A DNA stretch of 64,000 nucleotides, from assembly GCA_944326365.1 (NCBI GenBank), contig CALVDR010000003.1, positions 1 through 64,000 on the forward strand. Reading direction: 5' to 3'. The notes beneath the pieces were generated by a model, which made no database searches, had not been told where the DNA came from, and saw only the letters and a list, made by a program, of their open reading frames with translations. Positions 1 to 7,630 of this stretch are shown piece after piece. Source of the stretch: an uncultured Bacteroidales bacterium (GTDB lineage Bacteria > Bacteroidota > Bacteroidia > Bacteroidales > UBA932). Numbering within the stretch: the first letter of the stretch is position 1; the number at the start of each line of letters is the position of its first letter. Both the position numbers and the translations under genes were made by a program.

Positions 1-76
1 ACGGATTCGTTTTACGAATCCTCTAAAAGAGGTAGTCCTCTGAAATTCACTACGTTCTTTTCATCGAACTCACGTT
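1..76 (+). repeat. Partial copy of the 210-290 bp MITE-like repeat (copy 0)
   Basis: This is the right-hand part of an interspersed element also present at 41298-41506 (same orientation) and 51842-52133 (inverted). It holds the small hairpin around the GATTCG/CGAATC arms, the CCTCT/AGAGG hairpin, and the right terminal repeat, which reads ATCGAACTCACGTT just before ATTT. The left part lies outside the window. The TAA stop codon of the adjoining minus-strand oxidoreductase gene is formed at the edge of this element, so the element abuts or defines that gene's 3' end. Confidence 0.85.
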
Positions 77-1331
77 ATTTATATCCGAGTTTGCGCTCGG
101 TACGGTCATTCCATTTGATGGTTTTCTCCACGGCCCGTTCCAGTGACGGAGTGATGTCCTTGCAGTTTTTGTGACAGCACATCTCCAGAGAATACATCCT
201 TCCTATGCAGAAATTGGTATGCTCGCATGCGCTGCAGTGATTTTCATCAGCTTCCATCTTGTTCACGAAGTCCGTGTCCTCCAGGACAGCCCGTCCCATC
301 TGGAGAAGCTGGAACCCGCTGTCTATCACCTTGTCTGCATCGGCTCTGGAAGTGACCCCGCCGACATATACCAGAGGCATGTCCGGCAGTGCCTGCCTGA
401 ATTTCAGGGAGTCTTCCAGAAAGAAAAGGTGTTTGAACGGAACTGTCGGTGACACGATACGCCCGCCTAAAAGGACTCCGAGTTTCAGCCACCACATTTT
501 CATCGGCATGTAATGTGCTATGGTCTTCACAGGGAAGCGTCCTCTCATGACGTACATCGGCGCCCTGCTCACGAAACCGCCCGAGAGTACGAGCGCATCA
601 GCACCGCATCTCTGGAGCTCCCTGGCCACTTCTATGCAATCGTCTGTTTCCATGCCGCCCTTGAAACCGTCCCGTGTATTCATTTTCACGAAAATGGCCA
701 CCTTGCCTTTCCCCGCGTCTGTAACAGCCTTCATGCAACGTTTCATGAATCTCATCCTGTTTTCCAGCGAGCCGCCGTATTCATCCTTCCTGTGGTTCGT
801 GTACGGAGACAGGAACTGTGATATGAGGTAGCCGTGTCCGGCGTGGATTTCCACGGCATCGAAACCTGCCTTTATGCAGAGTTCCACCGCTTTCCCGTAT
901 GCTTCTACCACTTCATCTATTTCCTTGTGCGTCATTCCGTGCACGAAAGTAGGGGAGTAGAGATTGAATCCGCTGCTTGCCCCGTAAGGGCGGCAGCCGC
1001 ATATGCGTCTGTGTGACATGTTTCCGCAGTGTCCGAGCTGTATTGAGGCCTTAGCGCCTTCTTTGTGGATGGCATCCGTGAGCTTTTTCAGTTCAGGTAC
1101 TATCTCTTCCCTCATCCAGAGCTGCCTTTCAAATGAAAGCCCGCTCTGGCAGACAGCAGCGTATGCTATGGTGGTCATGCCGATACCGCCTCTTGCGACA
1201 GCGGTATGGTAGTCGAACAATGACTGTGACGGCGAGTTGTTTTCGCACATCCCCTCGAAAGCGGCGGACCTGACTGTCCTGTTCCGAAGTTCAAGAGGTC
1301 CGATCTTGACAGGAGTAAATAAATCACTCAT
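75..1331 (-). CDS. NADH:flavin oxidoreductase, Old Yellow Enzyme family
   Basis: 418-residue TIM-barrel flavoenzyme of the OYE/2,4-dienoyl-CoA reductase family, expected to reduce alpha,beta-unsaturated carbonyl substrates with FMN and NAD(P)H. The family signature EIHAGHGYL (about 161-169) is followed by SQFLSP and the YGGSLENRMRF segment; these are the substrate and flavin-site motifs of the family. A cysteine cluster near the C-terminus (C366, C369, C375, C385, C386, C390) resembles, but does not exactly match, the [4Fe-4S] cluster of dienoyl-CoA reductase-type members. The second NAD(P)-binding domain of the long members is missing. It lies 30 bp downstream of the steroid-reductase-family gene on the same strand and is probably co-transcribed with it. 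That pairing suggests a steroid or bile-acid delta-4 reductase (5-beta type), which is inference. Its stop codon falls at the edge of a MITE-like repeat. Confidence 0.85.
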   Translation of the reverse strand: MSDLFTPVKIGPLELRNRTVRSAAFEGMCENNSPSQSLFDYHTAVARGGIGMTTIAYAAVCQSGLSFERQLWMREEIVPELKKLTDAIHKEGAKASIQLGHCGNMSHRRICGCRPYGASSGFNLYSPTFVHGMTHKEIDEVVEAYGKAVELCIKAGFDAVEIHAGHGYLISQFLSPYTNHRKDEYGGSLENRMRFMKRCMKAVTDAGKGKVAIFVKMNTRDGFKGGMETDDCIEVARELQRCGADALVLSGGFVSRAPMYVMRGRFPVKTIAHYMPMKMWWLKLGVLLGGRIVSPTVPFKHLFFLEDSLKFRQALPDMPLVYVGGVTSRADADKVIDSGFQLLQMGRAVLEDTDFVNKMEADENHCSACEHTNFCIGRMYSLEMCCHKNCKDITPSLERAVEKTIKWNDRTERKLGYK

Positions 1332-1361
1332 GATTGATTTGGTTCTTATTCGTATTTCCGA

Positions 1362-2141
1362 TTACCATATGAAAGGTATCAGATTCTTCTTCTTGAGTTC
1401 TTTGTATTCATCCCCGAACTCCTGCTCGTATTTTTCCGTCAGGGCCTTGGATCTCGGTGCCAGATTCGCGAAAGTCCAGACAGCGAACAGCAGGCCTGCA
1501 GGAGACCAGGTGAGAATGGCATAGCCCACCCATTCCGTGAGCTCCCCGAAATAGTTCGCGGATGTCACGTATTTGTACAGGCCTTTTTTAGGAATGTAAT
1601 GCTTCGTATCACCGGGTTTGCGCAGATGTCTGATCACGTGGTCCGAATCCAGGTTTATCAGCATTCCCGTAAGGAAAACCAGACCTCCGATGATGAACTG
1701 CGGGGATGACAGCCATTCCATAGTGTATTTGCCGGCAGGGGCGAATTCGAAAAGCCAGCTGCCTATGAAGTACGAATTGAGTCCGTTGAATGTCATGCCC
1801 ATGAGCATGATGAGGATCGGCATTTCGCTTTTCCCGCGCATGAGAAACGGAAAGATGAACGCCCTCTGGAAGTAATGCACCAGAAAGAATGCCGCCATTA
1901 TCAGCAGGACTGTCTTTTCATTGCCGGTGTCCCGTCCTGAAAGCAGGTAGTCGATGACATAGAGAAGCAGGAATATGAAAGCCGGAGATTCCATAATGAC
2001 CCATGCCGCCTTGTTGTTTATCTTCGGTCCCCAATGCGAGGCCGACAAATAGCCGTAGCCTGCCTTGAAGAAGAAAAGCGCTATGAAAACTATTATTGCC
2101 ATGGCAAACATGGCAGTCATCAATATATAATAGGTCTGCAT
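1362..2141 (-). CDS. Steroid 5-alpha-reductase family membrane protein
   Basis: 259-residue polytopic membrane protein with about six hydrophobic segments. The C-terminal half has the hallmarks of the 3-oxo-5-alpha-steroid 4-dehydrogenase family: YKYVTSANYFGELTEWVGYA (about 190-209), a hydrophobic span, then a basic tail with YKELKKKNLIPFIW at the very end, where NADPH-binding residues lie in the family. The expected reaction is NADPH-dependent reduction of a delta-4 double bond in a 3-oxo-steroid or similar polyprenoid lipid at the membrane. It precedes the OYE-family reductase on the same strand (30 bp gap). Human-gut Bacteroidales carry comparable 5-alpha/5-beta reductase pairs acting on bile acids and steroid hormones, so the same role is plausible but unproven here. 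Upstream on its strand there is a TAACTTTG element resembling a -7 box. Confidence 0.8.
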   Translation of the reverse strand: MQTYYILMTAMFAMAIIVFIALFFFKAGYGYLSASHWGPKINNKAAWVIMESPAFIFLLLYVIDYLLSGRDTGNEKTVLLIMAAFFLVHYFQRAFIFPFLMRGKSEMPILIMLMGMTFNGLNSYFIGSWLFEFAPAGKYTMEWLSSPQFIIGGLVFLTGMLINLDSDHVIRHLRKPGDTKHYIPKKGLYKYVTSANYFGELTEWVGYAILTWSPAGLLFAVWTFANLAPRSKALTEKYEQEFGDEYKELKKKNLIPFIW

Positions 2142-2206
2142 CTTCGGGTAAGGTTTAAATTCGCGTCAAAGTTAATAAACATTTTTCTCAAATCAGTTTT
2201 TTTGAT

Positions 2207-2214
2207 TAATTTTG
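2207..2214 (+). promoter_or_regulatory. Putative -7 element of the pyrG promoter
   Basis: TAATTTTG matches the Bacteroidota -7 consensus TAnnTTTG, 29 bp before the pyrG start codon. No clear TTTG -33 box sits at 19 bp; only a T-rich run is present there. Confidence 0.5.
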
Positions 2215-2243
2215 TCCCCCTGTAACGTATAAACAGATTTTCT

Positions 2244-3887
2244 ATGAATCCCAAGTATGTCTTCGTTTCAGGCGGTGTAGCATCCTCACTCGGAAAAGGT
2301 ATCATTTCAGCGTCTTTGGCCAAACTTCTGCAGGCCAGGGGATTGAGGGTGACGATACAGAAATTCGACCCTTATATAAATGTTGACCCGGGTACGTTGA
2401 ATCCTTATGAGCACGGGGAGTGCTACGTGACGGACGACGGAGCCGAGACAGACCTGGACCTCGGACATTACGAGCGTTTTCTCGGCGTGCATACTTCGAA
2501 GGCGAACAATGTCACTACCGGCAAGATATACAATACTGTCATAAACAAGGAGCGTGAAGGCGCGTATCTGGGCAAGACCGTGCAGATCGTCCCGCATATC
2601 ACCGACGAAATCAAGAGACGAATGCTGCTTCTCGGAAAGACAGGGAAGTACGATGTCATCATCACTGAAATCGGCGGTACGGTGGGAGACATGGAGTCCC
2701 AGCCTTTCGTGGAAGCCGTCCGCCAGCTTCAGTGGGAGCTTCCGGAGGAGGACTGCGTGACCATTCATCTGACTCTGGTGCCGTATCTGAGCGCCGCGAA
2801 GGAACTCAAGACCAAACCTACGCAGCATTCGGTCCAGCAGCTTCAGCAGAGCGGTGTCCAGCCTGATATCATAGTATGCCGCACCGAGCATCAGCTTACT
2901 CCTGAACTCAGGAAGAAAATCGCCCTTTTCTGCAACGTGAAGCCGGGTCATGTGATCCAGTCCATGGATGCCCCGTCCATATATTCCGTACCACTCAATA
3001 TGCAGGAGGAAAAACTCGACAAGCTGGTCATCGATCATTTCGGCATCAGAAATCTTCCGGAGCCAGATCTGACAGAGTGGAAGAAATTCCTGGACAAGCT
3101 TTTCCATCCGAAATCCGAGGTGAATATCGCACTGGTGGGAAAATATGTGGAACTGCAGGACGCATACAAGTCCATTCTGGAGTCCTTCGTACACGCAGGT
3201 GCCGCCAATGAATGCAAGGTCAATGTCCACAGCATTCACAGCGAGTTCCTGAACGCTTCGAACGTGGAAGAGAAACTTTCGCCGATGGACGGAATTCTGG
3301 TGGCTCCAGGATTCGGCGAAAGGGGACTTGAAGGGAAGATTCTGGCTGTGAAATACGCCAGGGAAAACAACGTGCCGTTTTTCGGGATATGCCTTGGCAT
3401 GCAGATGTGCGTGGTAGAGTTCGCACGTGACGTGCTCGGACTCAAGGATGCCGTTTCCACGGAAGTGAATCCGGCCACGAAATATCCTGTCATAGACTTG
3501 ATGGAAGACCAGAAAAGCACTACCATCAAGGGCGGAACCATGAGGCTCGGAGCCTATGACTGCAAACTTGACAGAAAATCGCTTGCATATAATATATATG
3601 GTACGGATATCATCTCCGAAAGGCACAGGCACAGATACGAGTTCAACAACGACTATCTGGACAGAATCGAAGCTGCCGGAATGAAGGCCACGGGAAAGAA
3701 TCCTGATACGGGGCTGGTGGAGATAGTGGAAATACCGTCGCATCCGTTCTTTATAGGGGTGCAGTTCCATCCTGAACTCAAGAGTACGCCGGAACATCCG
3801 CAACCGATATTCGTGGCATTCGTGAAAGCGTCCATGGCCTACAGGGACGGACATGGCCATCCTTCAGAAGTCAGCCAGGAGAAATGA
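2244..3887 (+). CDS. pyrG: CTP synthase
   Basis: 547 residues, normal length for PyrG. It makes CTP from UTP, ATP and glutamine in the cytoplasm. The N-terminal synthetase domain starts with YVFVSGGVASSLGKGI, the P-loop-like nucleotide site, and continues with DPYINVDPGTLNPYEHGE. The C-terminal class I glutamine amidotransferase domain (from about 290) has the nucleophile loop FFGICLGMQM (Cys near residue 382) and the HPEL motif near 510. The stop codon overlaps the start of the next gene (ATGA), so the glutaminyl cyclase is translationally coupled. A TAnnTTTG -7 element lies just upstream. Confidence 0.98.
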   Translation: MNPKYVFVSGGVASSLGKGIISASLAKLLQARGLRVTIQKFDPYINVDPGTLNPYEHGECYVTDDGAETDLDLGHYERFLGVHTSKANNVTTGKIYNTVINKEREGAYLGKTVQIVPHITDEIKRRMLLLGKTGKYDVIITEIGGTVGDMESQPFVEAVRQLQWELPEEDCVTIHLTLVPYLSAAKELKTKPTQHSVQQLQQSGVQPDIIVCRTEHQLTPELRKKIALFCNVKPGHVIQSMDAPSIYSVPLNMQEEKLDKLVIDHFGIRNLPEPDLTEWKKFLDKLFHPKSEVNIALVGKYVELQDAYKSILESFVHAGAANECKVNVHSIHSEFLNASNVEEKLSPMDGILVAPGFGERGLEGKILAVKYARENNVPFFGICLGMQMCVVEFARDVLGLKDAVSTEVNPATKYPVIDLMEDQKSTTIKGGTMRLGAYDCKLDRKSLAYNIYGTDIISERHRHRYEFNNDYLDRIEAAGMKATGKNPDTGLVEIVEIPSHPFFIGVQFHPELKSTPEHPQPIFVAFVKASMAYRDGHGHPSEVSQEK

Positions 3888-4654
3888 CGGCCATGAAACC
3901 GCGGGTCCAGTTTTCAGTATTCCTGCTTTCGGTTTTCCTGTCACTAGGATGTTCGGCCCAGGTGAAACAGTACCGGGTGAAAGTCGTGAATCAATATCCG
4001 CATGACGAGACTTCATATACCCAGGGCCTTTTCATGGTGGAAGGCCGGATGTACGAAAGTACTGGAACTTATGGAGGATCCACATTCAGGAAAGTGGACA
4101 TCCGCACCGGCGAGGCACTGCGCCGTCTGAACTTCGGGGATAAATATTTCGTGGAAGGATCCGTGGCATTGGGTGACAGCCTGTATATCCTGACATGGAC
4201 GAACAGGGTGGCTTTCATTTATGATCTGGACTCGCTGGAGTACATATCCACCCATGCATATCCGCGTCAGGGCTGGGGGCTCACCACCGACGGCCGCTCA
4301 CTGATCACAAGCGACGGCTCTTCCAGACTCTATTTTCTTGACCGGAACCTGAAGGTGACCGGATCGGTCAATGTCAGACTGCACGGAAAGCCTCTGAACT
4401 ATCTTAATGAGCTGGAATATATAGACGGGAAAATATGGGCCAATGTCTATATGACGAACATGATTGTGGTCATCGAGCCGTCTGACGGCAATGTGGAAGC
4501 AGTCATCGACTGTACCGGGCTGCTCCCTCAGAAGATGAGGAAACCTGATACCGATGTCCTGAACGGCATAGCCTACGACAGTCTGACCGGAAAAATATAT
4601 CTGACCGGCAAGAACTGGCCGCTCCTTTTCGAAATCGAACTTCAGGAAAAATAG
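3884..4654 (+). CDS. Glutaminyl-peptide cyclotransferase, plant/bacterial type, lipoprotein
   Basis: 256 residues, expected to form pyroglutamate from N-terminal glutamine on exported proteins. An N-terminal hydrophobic segment ends in the lipobox-like LSLGC (Cys about 23), suggesting a lipid-anchored periplasmic or surface protein. The mature part has the family hallmarks QYPHDETSYTQGLFM, STGTYGGSTFRKVD, ELEYIDGKIWANVY and LNGIAYDSLTGKIYLTGKNWPLLFEI, a five-bladed beta-propeller fold in known members. A second possible start is the methionine at residue 4. The start overlaps the pyrG stop by 4 bp. Many Bacteroidota exported proteins begin with Gln after signal cleavage, which fits the role. 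Confidence 0.9.
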   Translation: MTAMKPRVQFSVFLLSVFLSLGCSAQVKQYRVKVVNQYPHDETSYTQGLFMVEGRMYESTGTYGGSTFRKVDIRTGEALRRLNFGDKYFVEGSVALGDSLYILTWTNRVAFIYDLDSLEYISTHAYPRQGWGLTTDGRSLITSDGSSRLYFLDRNLKVTGSVNVRLHGKPLNYLNELEYIDGKIWANVYMTNMIVVIEPSDGNVEAVIDCTGLLPQKMRKPDTDVLNGIAYDSLTGKIYLTGKNWPLLFEIELQEK

Positions 4655-4696
4655 AGCCCCGCATTCTGTAACACGATAATACTTCCATATCAAGAC

Positions 4697-4873
4697 AAAA
4701 AAAAAGCCTGCATCACTGCGGGCTTTTTTCTGGTTAGTTAATAGTGTAAATTTTCTTGGCCTGTAAATAAAGGCTGCATTTGTGGTTAGTATTTTAACAG
4801 CTTAAAAATTTTAAGGCAGATGCCTAATGTCGTTTAAAGATTATAATGAAAAATTCATTATCGCCTTATGAAC
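4697..4873 (-). ncRNA. Putative small structured RNA
   Basis: A full promoter of the Bacteroidota type on the minus strand (4880-4910) points into this otherwise empty interval, and the intrinsic terminator at 4697-4730 ends it with a run of eight or nine T on that strand, giving a transcript of about 175 nt. Within it, on the minus strand, several small perfect stems are visible: TAATGA/TCATTA, AGGCA/TGCCT, CTTAAA/TTTAAG and GCCT/AGGC, then the terminator. Only very short reading frames occur (the longest is 13 codons, beginning MQPLFTGQ). I do not recognise the family; it does not show the long interrupted hairpin of 6S RNA. It could instead be the leader of a tiny peptide gene. Confidence 0.45.
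4705..4730. terminator. Bidirectional intrinsic terminator
   Basis: Stem AGCCTGC / GCGGGCT (one G-T pair) with a 6-nt loop, preceded by a long A run and followed by a T run. It can end the pyrG-cyclase transcript on the plus strand and the putative small RNA on the minus strand. Confidence 0.85.
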
Positions 4874-4879
4874 ATTACA

Positions 4880-4910
4880 CAAATGTAGCGATTATTTTCA
4901 TTTATGCAAA
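4880..4910 (-). promoter_or_regulatory. Minus-strand promoter for the putative small RNA
   Basis: On the minus strand, TTTG (4907-4910), a spacer of exactly 19 bp, then TACATTTG (4880-4887). This is the complete consensus for the primary sigma factor of Bacteroidota. It points away from trmD and into the intergenic region, where the only available target is the putative small RNA. The interval 4655-4970 holds this promoter, that RNA and the terminator; no protein gene is seen in it. Confidence 0.75.
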
Positions 4911-4970
4911 TAATTTTGATAAATTAAATCTGAATTAATTATTTTCGACCCGATTGTGTACGTATACACC

Positions 4971-5654
4971 TTAATTTTCTTCATTCAGAAGACCGGGTCT
5001 CAGTCTTCGGGTCCTCTCTATCGCCTGTTCATCCTGCCACTGTCTTATCAGTCTGGGATTCCCGCTCAGCAGCACTTCGGGGACTTTCCATCCGTTGAAC
5101 TCGGCTGGTCTCGTGTATATCGGGGCCGAGAGCAGTCCGTCCTGGTAGCAGTCGCTCAATGCAGAGGTCTCGTCCGTGATGGCGCCCGGCAGAAGCCTGA
5201 CTACGGCGTCGGCCACTATTGCGGCAGGGATTTCCCCTCCGCTCAATACATAGTCGCCTACCGTGATTTCCCTGGTGACCAGATGCTCCCTGATACGATG
5301 GTCCACACCTTTGTAATGCCCGCACAGTATTATGATGTTTTCCTTCAGCGAAAGCTCGTTCGCCATGTTCTGCGAGAACTGTTCTCCGTCAGGTGTCATA
5401 TAAATCACTTCGTCATAGACGCGTTCCTTCCTGAGGTCGTTTATCATGTTGAAGACAGGTTCCACCATCATGACCATTCCGGCATCTCCGCCATAGCTGT
5501 AGTCATCCACCTGCTGGCGGGGTCCCTTGCCGTACTCTCTCAGGTTATGTACATGGATTTCCACTATCCCTTTTTTTATGGCTCTGCCGACAATCGAGTG
5601 GCTGAGCGGACTTTCGAGCAGTTCCGGAACTACGGTGATGATATCTATGCGCAT
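4971..5654 (-). CDS. trmD: tRNA (guanine-N1)-methyltransferase
   Basis: 227 residues, the usual length. It methylates G37 next to the anticodon using S-adenosylmethionine. SPOUT-class features are visible: [13 protein letters not shown] at the N-terminus, [14 protein letters not shown], the knot region [17 protein letters not shown] (about 126-142) and [18 protein letters not shown] (about 152-169). The short C-terminal domain ends at ...[12 protein letters not shown]. It is encoded alone on the minus strand, not beside rimM or rplS as in many bacteria. Confidence 0.97.
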   Translation of the reverse strand: MRIDIITVVPELLESPLSHSIVGRAIKKGIVEIHVHNLREYGKGPRQQVDDYSYGGDAGMVMMVEPVFNMINDLRKERVYDEVIYMTPDGEQFSQNMANELSLKENIIILCGHYKGVDHRIREHLVTREITVGDYVLSGGEIPAAIVADAVVRLLPGAITDETSALSDCYQDGLLSAPIYTRPAEFNGWKVPEVLLSGNPRLIRQWQDEQAIERTRRLRPGLLNEEN

Positions 5655-5709
5655 CGTCTGAATTCTCTGTAAAAATTTAAGTTTTGCAAAATTAACAAAT
5701 AAAATTTGA

Positions 5710-5717
5710 TATATTTG
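5710..5717 (+). promoter_or_regulatory. Putative -7 element before the DUF349 gene
   Basis: TATATTTG matches TAnnTTTG, 28 bp upstream of the start codon. A TTTG at 5683-5686 would give a 23-bp spacer, longer than usual. Confidence 0.55.
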
Positions 5718-5745
5718 CAGACTGAAAAATTAACTGCTTTGAACT

Positions 5746-7593
5746 ATGACTGAGGAAAAGAATCCGGAAGTATTGGCCGGTGAGGTGGAATTGATTGAGA
5801 ACGAAGAGACTGCACCGTCAGTAAACTATTCCGAGAAAAGTCTGGCCGAGCTTGCCGACCTGTTTATGGAGCTGGCCAGGAATCCTGACAGGATGAAGAT
5901 GAACAAGGAGGCGGAGGCCATCAAGTCCGCATTTTACAAGAATCTGATGAAAGAAAAGGCCGCTGCAGGAATCGCTCTTCCTGAAGACGGCGTGTCAGAA
6001 CCGTCGGATTCCGATACGGCGGAGCAGGAGGCGGCGGCAGGTCAGGAAGAGGAAGCCGGCAAGCAGCCGGAAATTTCCCCTGAAGAGGCCGGATCTGTTT
6101 CCGAGAATCCGTTCGCCGAAATAGAACGCGGATTCAAAGCCTTGTACAATGCATACAGAAAGGAACGTGCTGAATACAACAGGGAGCAGGAGAAGGAACG
6201 TGAGCATAATCTGGAGCTGAAGGAGGCTGTGATCAGGGATCTGAAAGCGCTTCTGGAGAAGCAGGAGGATGTGAACATGACTTTCCCTGAGTTCCGGGAA
6301 ATCCAGAACCGCTGGCGTGCCGTCGGTCCTGTGCCTGTGCAGAGTTTCAGAGATCTCAACGATACATATCAGCTTTATGTAGAGCAGTTCTACGATATGG
6401 TGAAGATCAACAGGGAGCTTCGTGATCTGGATTTCAAGAAGAATCTGGAAGTCAAGACCGGATTCTGCGAGCAGGCGGAGAAACTGGCCGAAAACGAAAA
6501 CGTGGTGGAAGCTTTCAAGGAACTGCAGAAACTCCACGAGCAGTGGAAAGAGTACGGCCCTGTGGCCAAAGAGTTCCGTGAGTCCATATGGGATCGTTTC
6601 AAGGCAGCTACGTCAGTCATAAACAAAAAATACCAGGCACATTTCGAAGGACTCAAGGAACAGCATGCCGAGAATCTGGCTGCGAAGACCGGACTGTGCG
6701 AAAAGGTGGAGGAGATAGCTTCAAAGGAGAACATTTCCGCTTCCGAATGGAATGTCCTGTCAAAGCAGATAGAAGAAATACAGAAGGAGTGGAAGACCAT
6801 AGGCTTTGCGACCAAGAAGGAGAACCAGAAGATTTATGACAGGTTCCGCGCAGCCTGCGACAAGTTCTTCGGCAGAAAGCGCGAGTTCTATGCCGGGTAT
6901 AAGGAGAACATAAATGCGAATCTGGAGAAGAAGATAGCTCTCTGCGAGGAGGCGGAAGCCCTCAAGTCCAGCACCGAGTGGAAAAAAACGGCAGCCAAGC
7001 TTATAGAACTTCAGAAACAGTGGAAGGAAATAGGTGCGGTTCCCCGCAAGAAGTCAGAACAGCTCTGGAAGAGATTCCGTGCGGCATGTGACGAGTTCTT
7101 CAACGAGAGGGACAAGAACGCCAAGCCGGAAAATGATTTTTACGGAAATCTCAAGGCAAAACAGCGTCTGGTCGAAGAAATCGGTGCATATGTTCTCTCC
7201 GGTGATGAGGATGCGGATACTGAAGCCATGAATGCATTCATGCAGAGATGGCAGGAGATAGGTTTCGTGCCGTTCAAGGAGAAGGATGCGATAGCCGGAA
7301 AGTACAAGGAGGCCATTCAGTCCAAGTTCGGCGAACTGGTTTCGAAATCCCGCAAGTCCGGCAGATATTCCAGGACTCCGAAGAGTGAAAAGGAGCGCCT
7401 GGTGCAGAAGTATCTGAAGAAGGAACAGGATATCACCACTTACGAGAACAACATAGGATTTTTCGCCATGTCCAAGAACTCCGAGCCGCTCATAAAGCAG
7501 ATGCAGGAGCGTATCGATCAGGCCAAGAAGGAACTTAAGGAACTGGAGGAACAGATCCGGGCTCTCGACAGTGAGTCATCCGGACAGGAATGA
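5746..7593 (+). CDS. DUF349 repeat protein
   Basis: 615-residue, highly charged, helix-rich cytoplasmic protein. After an acidic, low-complexity N-terminal part (about 1-130), it holds several tandem copies of the roughly 75-residue DUF349 unit, each with the pattern LCE.AE.L...W......L.ELQ.QWKEIG..P.K.SE.LW.RFRAACD.FF. (for example about 390-455). The C-terminus is a coiled-coil segment rich in Lys and Glu. DUF349 proteins are widespread in Bacteroidota; the function is not established. It has its own putative promoter and is 37 bp upstream of yidC on the same strand, so it may be co-transcribed with it. Confidence 0.9.
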   Translation: MTEEKNPEVLAGEVELIENEETAPSVNYSEKSLAELADLFMELARNPDRMKMNKEAEAIKSAFYKNLMKEKAAAGIALPEDGVSEPSDSDTAEQEAAAGQEEEAGKQPEISPEEAGSVSENPFAEIERGFKALYNAYRKERAEYNREQEKEREHNLELKEAVIRDLKALLEKQEDVNMTFPEFREIQNRWRAVGPVPVQSFRDLNDTYQLYVEQFYDMVKINRELRDLDFKKNLEVKTGFCEQAEKLAENENVVEAFKELQKLHEQWKEYGPVAKEFRESIWDRFKAATSVINKKYQAHFEGLKEQHAENLAAKTGLCEKVEEIASKENISASEWNVLSKQIEEIQKEWKTIGFATKKENQKIYDRFRAACDKFFGRKREFYAGYKENINANLEKKIALCEEAEALKSSTEWKKTAAKLIELQKQWKEIGAVPRKKSEQLWKRFRAACDEFFNERDKNAKPENDFYGNLKAKQRLVEEIGAYVLSGDEDADTEAMNAFMQRWQEIGFVPFKEKDAIAGKYKEAIQSKFGELVSKSRKSGRYSRTPKSEKERLVQKYLKKEQDITTYENNIGFFAMSKNSEPLIKQMQERIDQAKKELKELEEQIRALDSESSGQE

Positions 7594-7630
7594 CAACATT
7601 ATTAATGCTACACAGACGTTGAAAAGATAG

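Noticed and set aside
2307..3860. 517-codon open frame antisense to pyrG
   Set aside because: It mirrors a strongly conserved gene, has His/Arg/Leu-rich composition with no family resemblance, and no promoter of its own.
4741..4800. A 13-codon minus-strand frame (MQPLFTGQ...) inside the putative small RNA
   Set aside because: Too short to support as a gene without conservation data; noted only as an alternative reading.
4697..4873. Identification of the putative small RNA as 6S RNA or tmRNA
   Set aside because: Length fits 6S, but no long interrupted hairpin pairs the two ends, and there is no tRNA-like end or tag frame for tmRNA.
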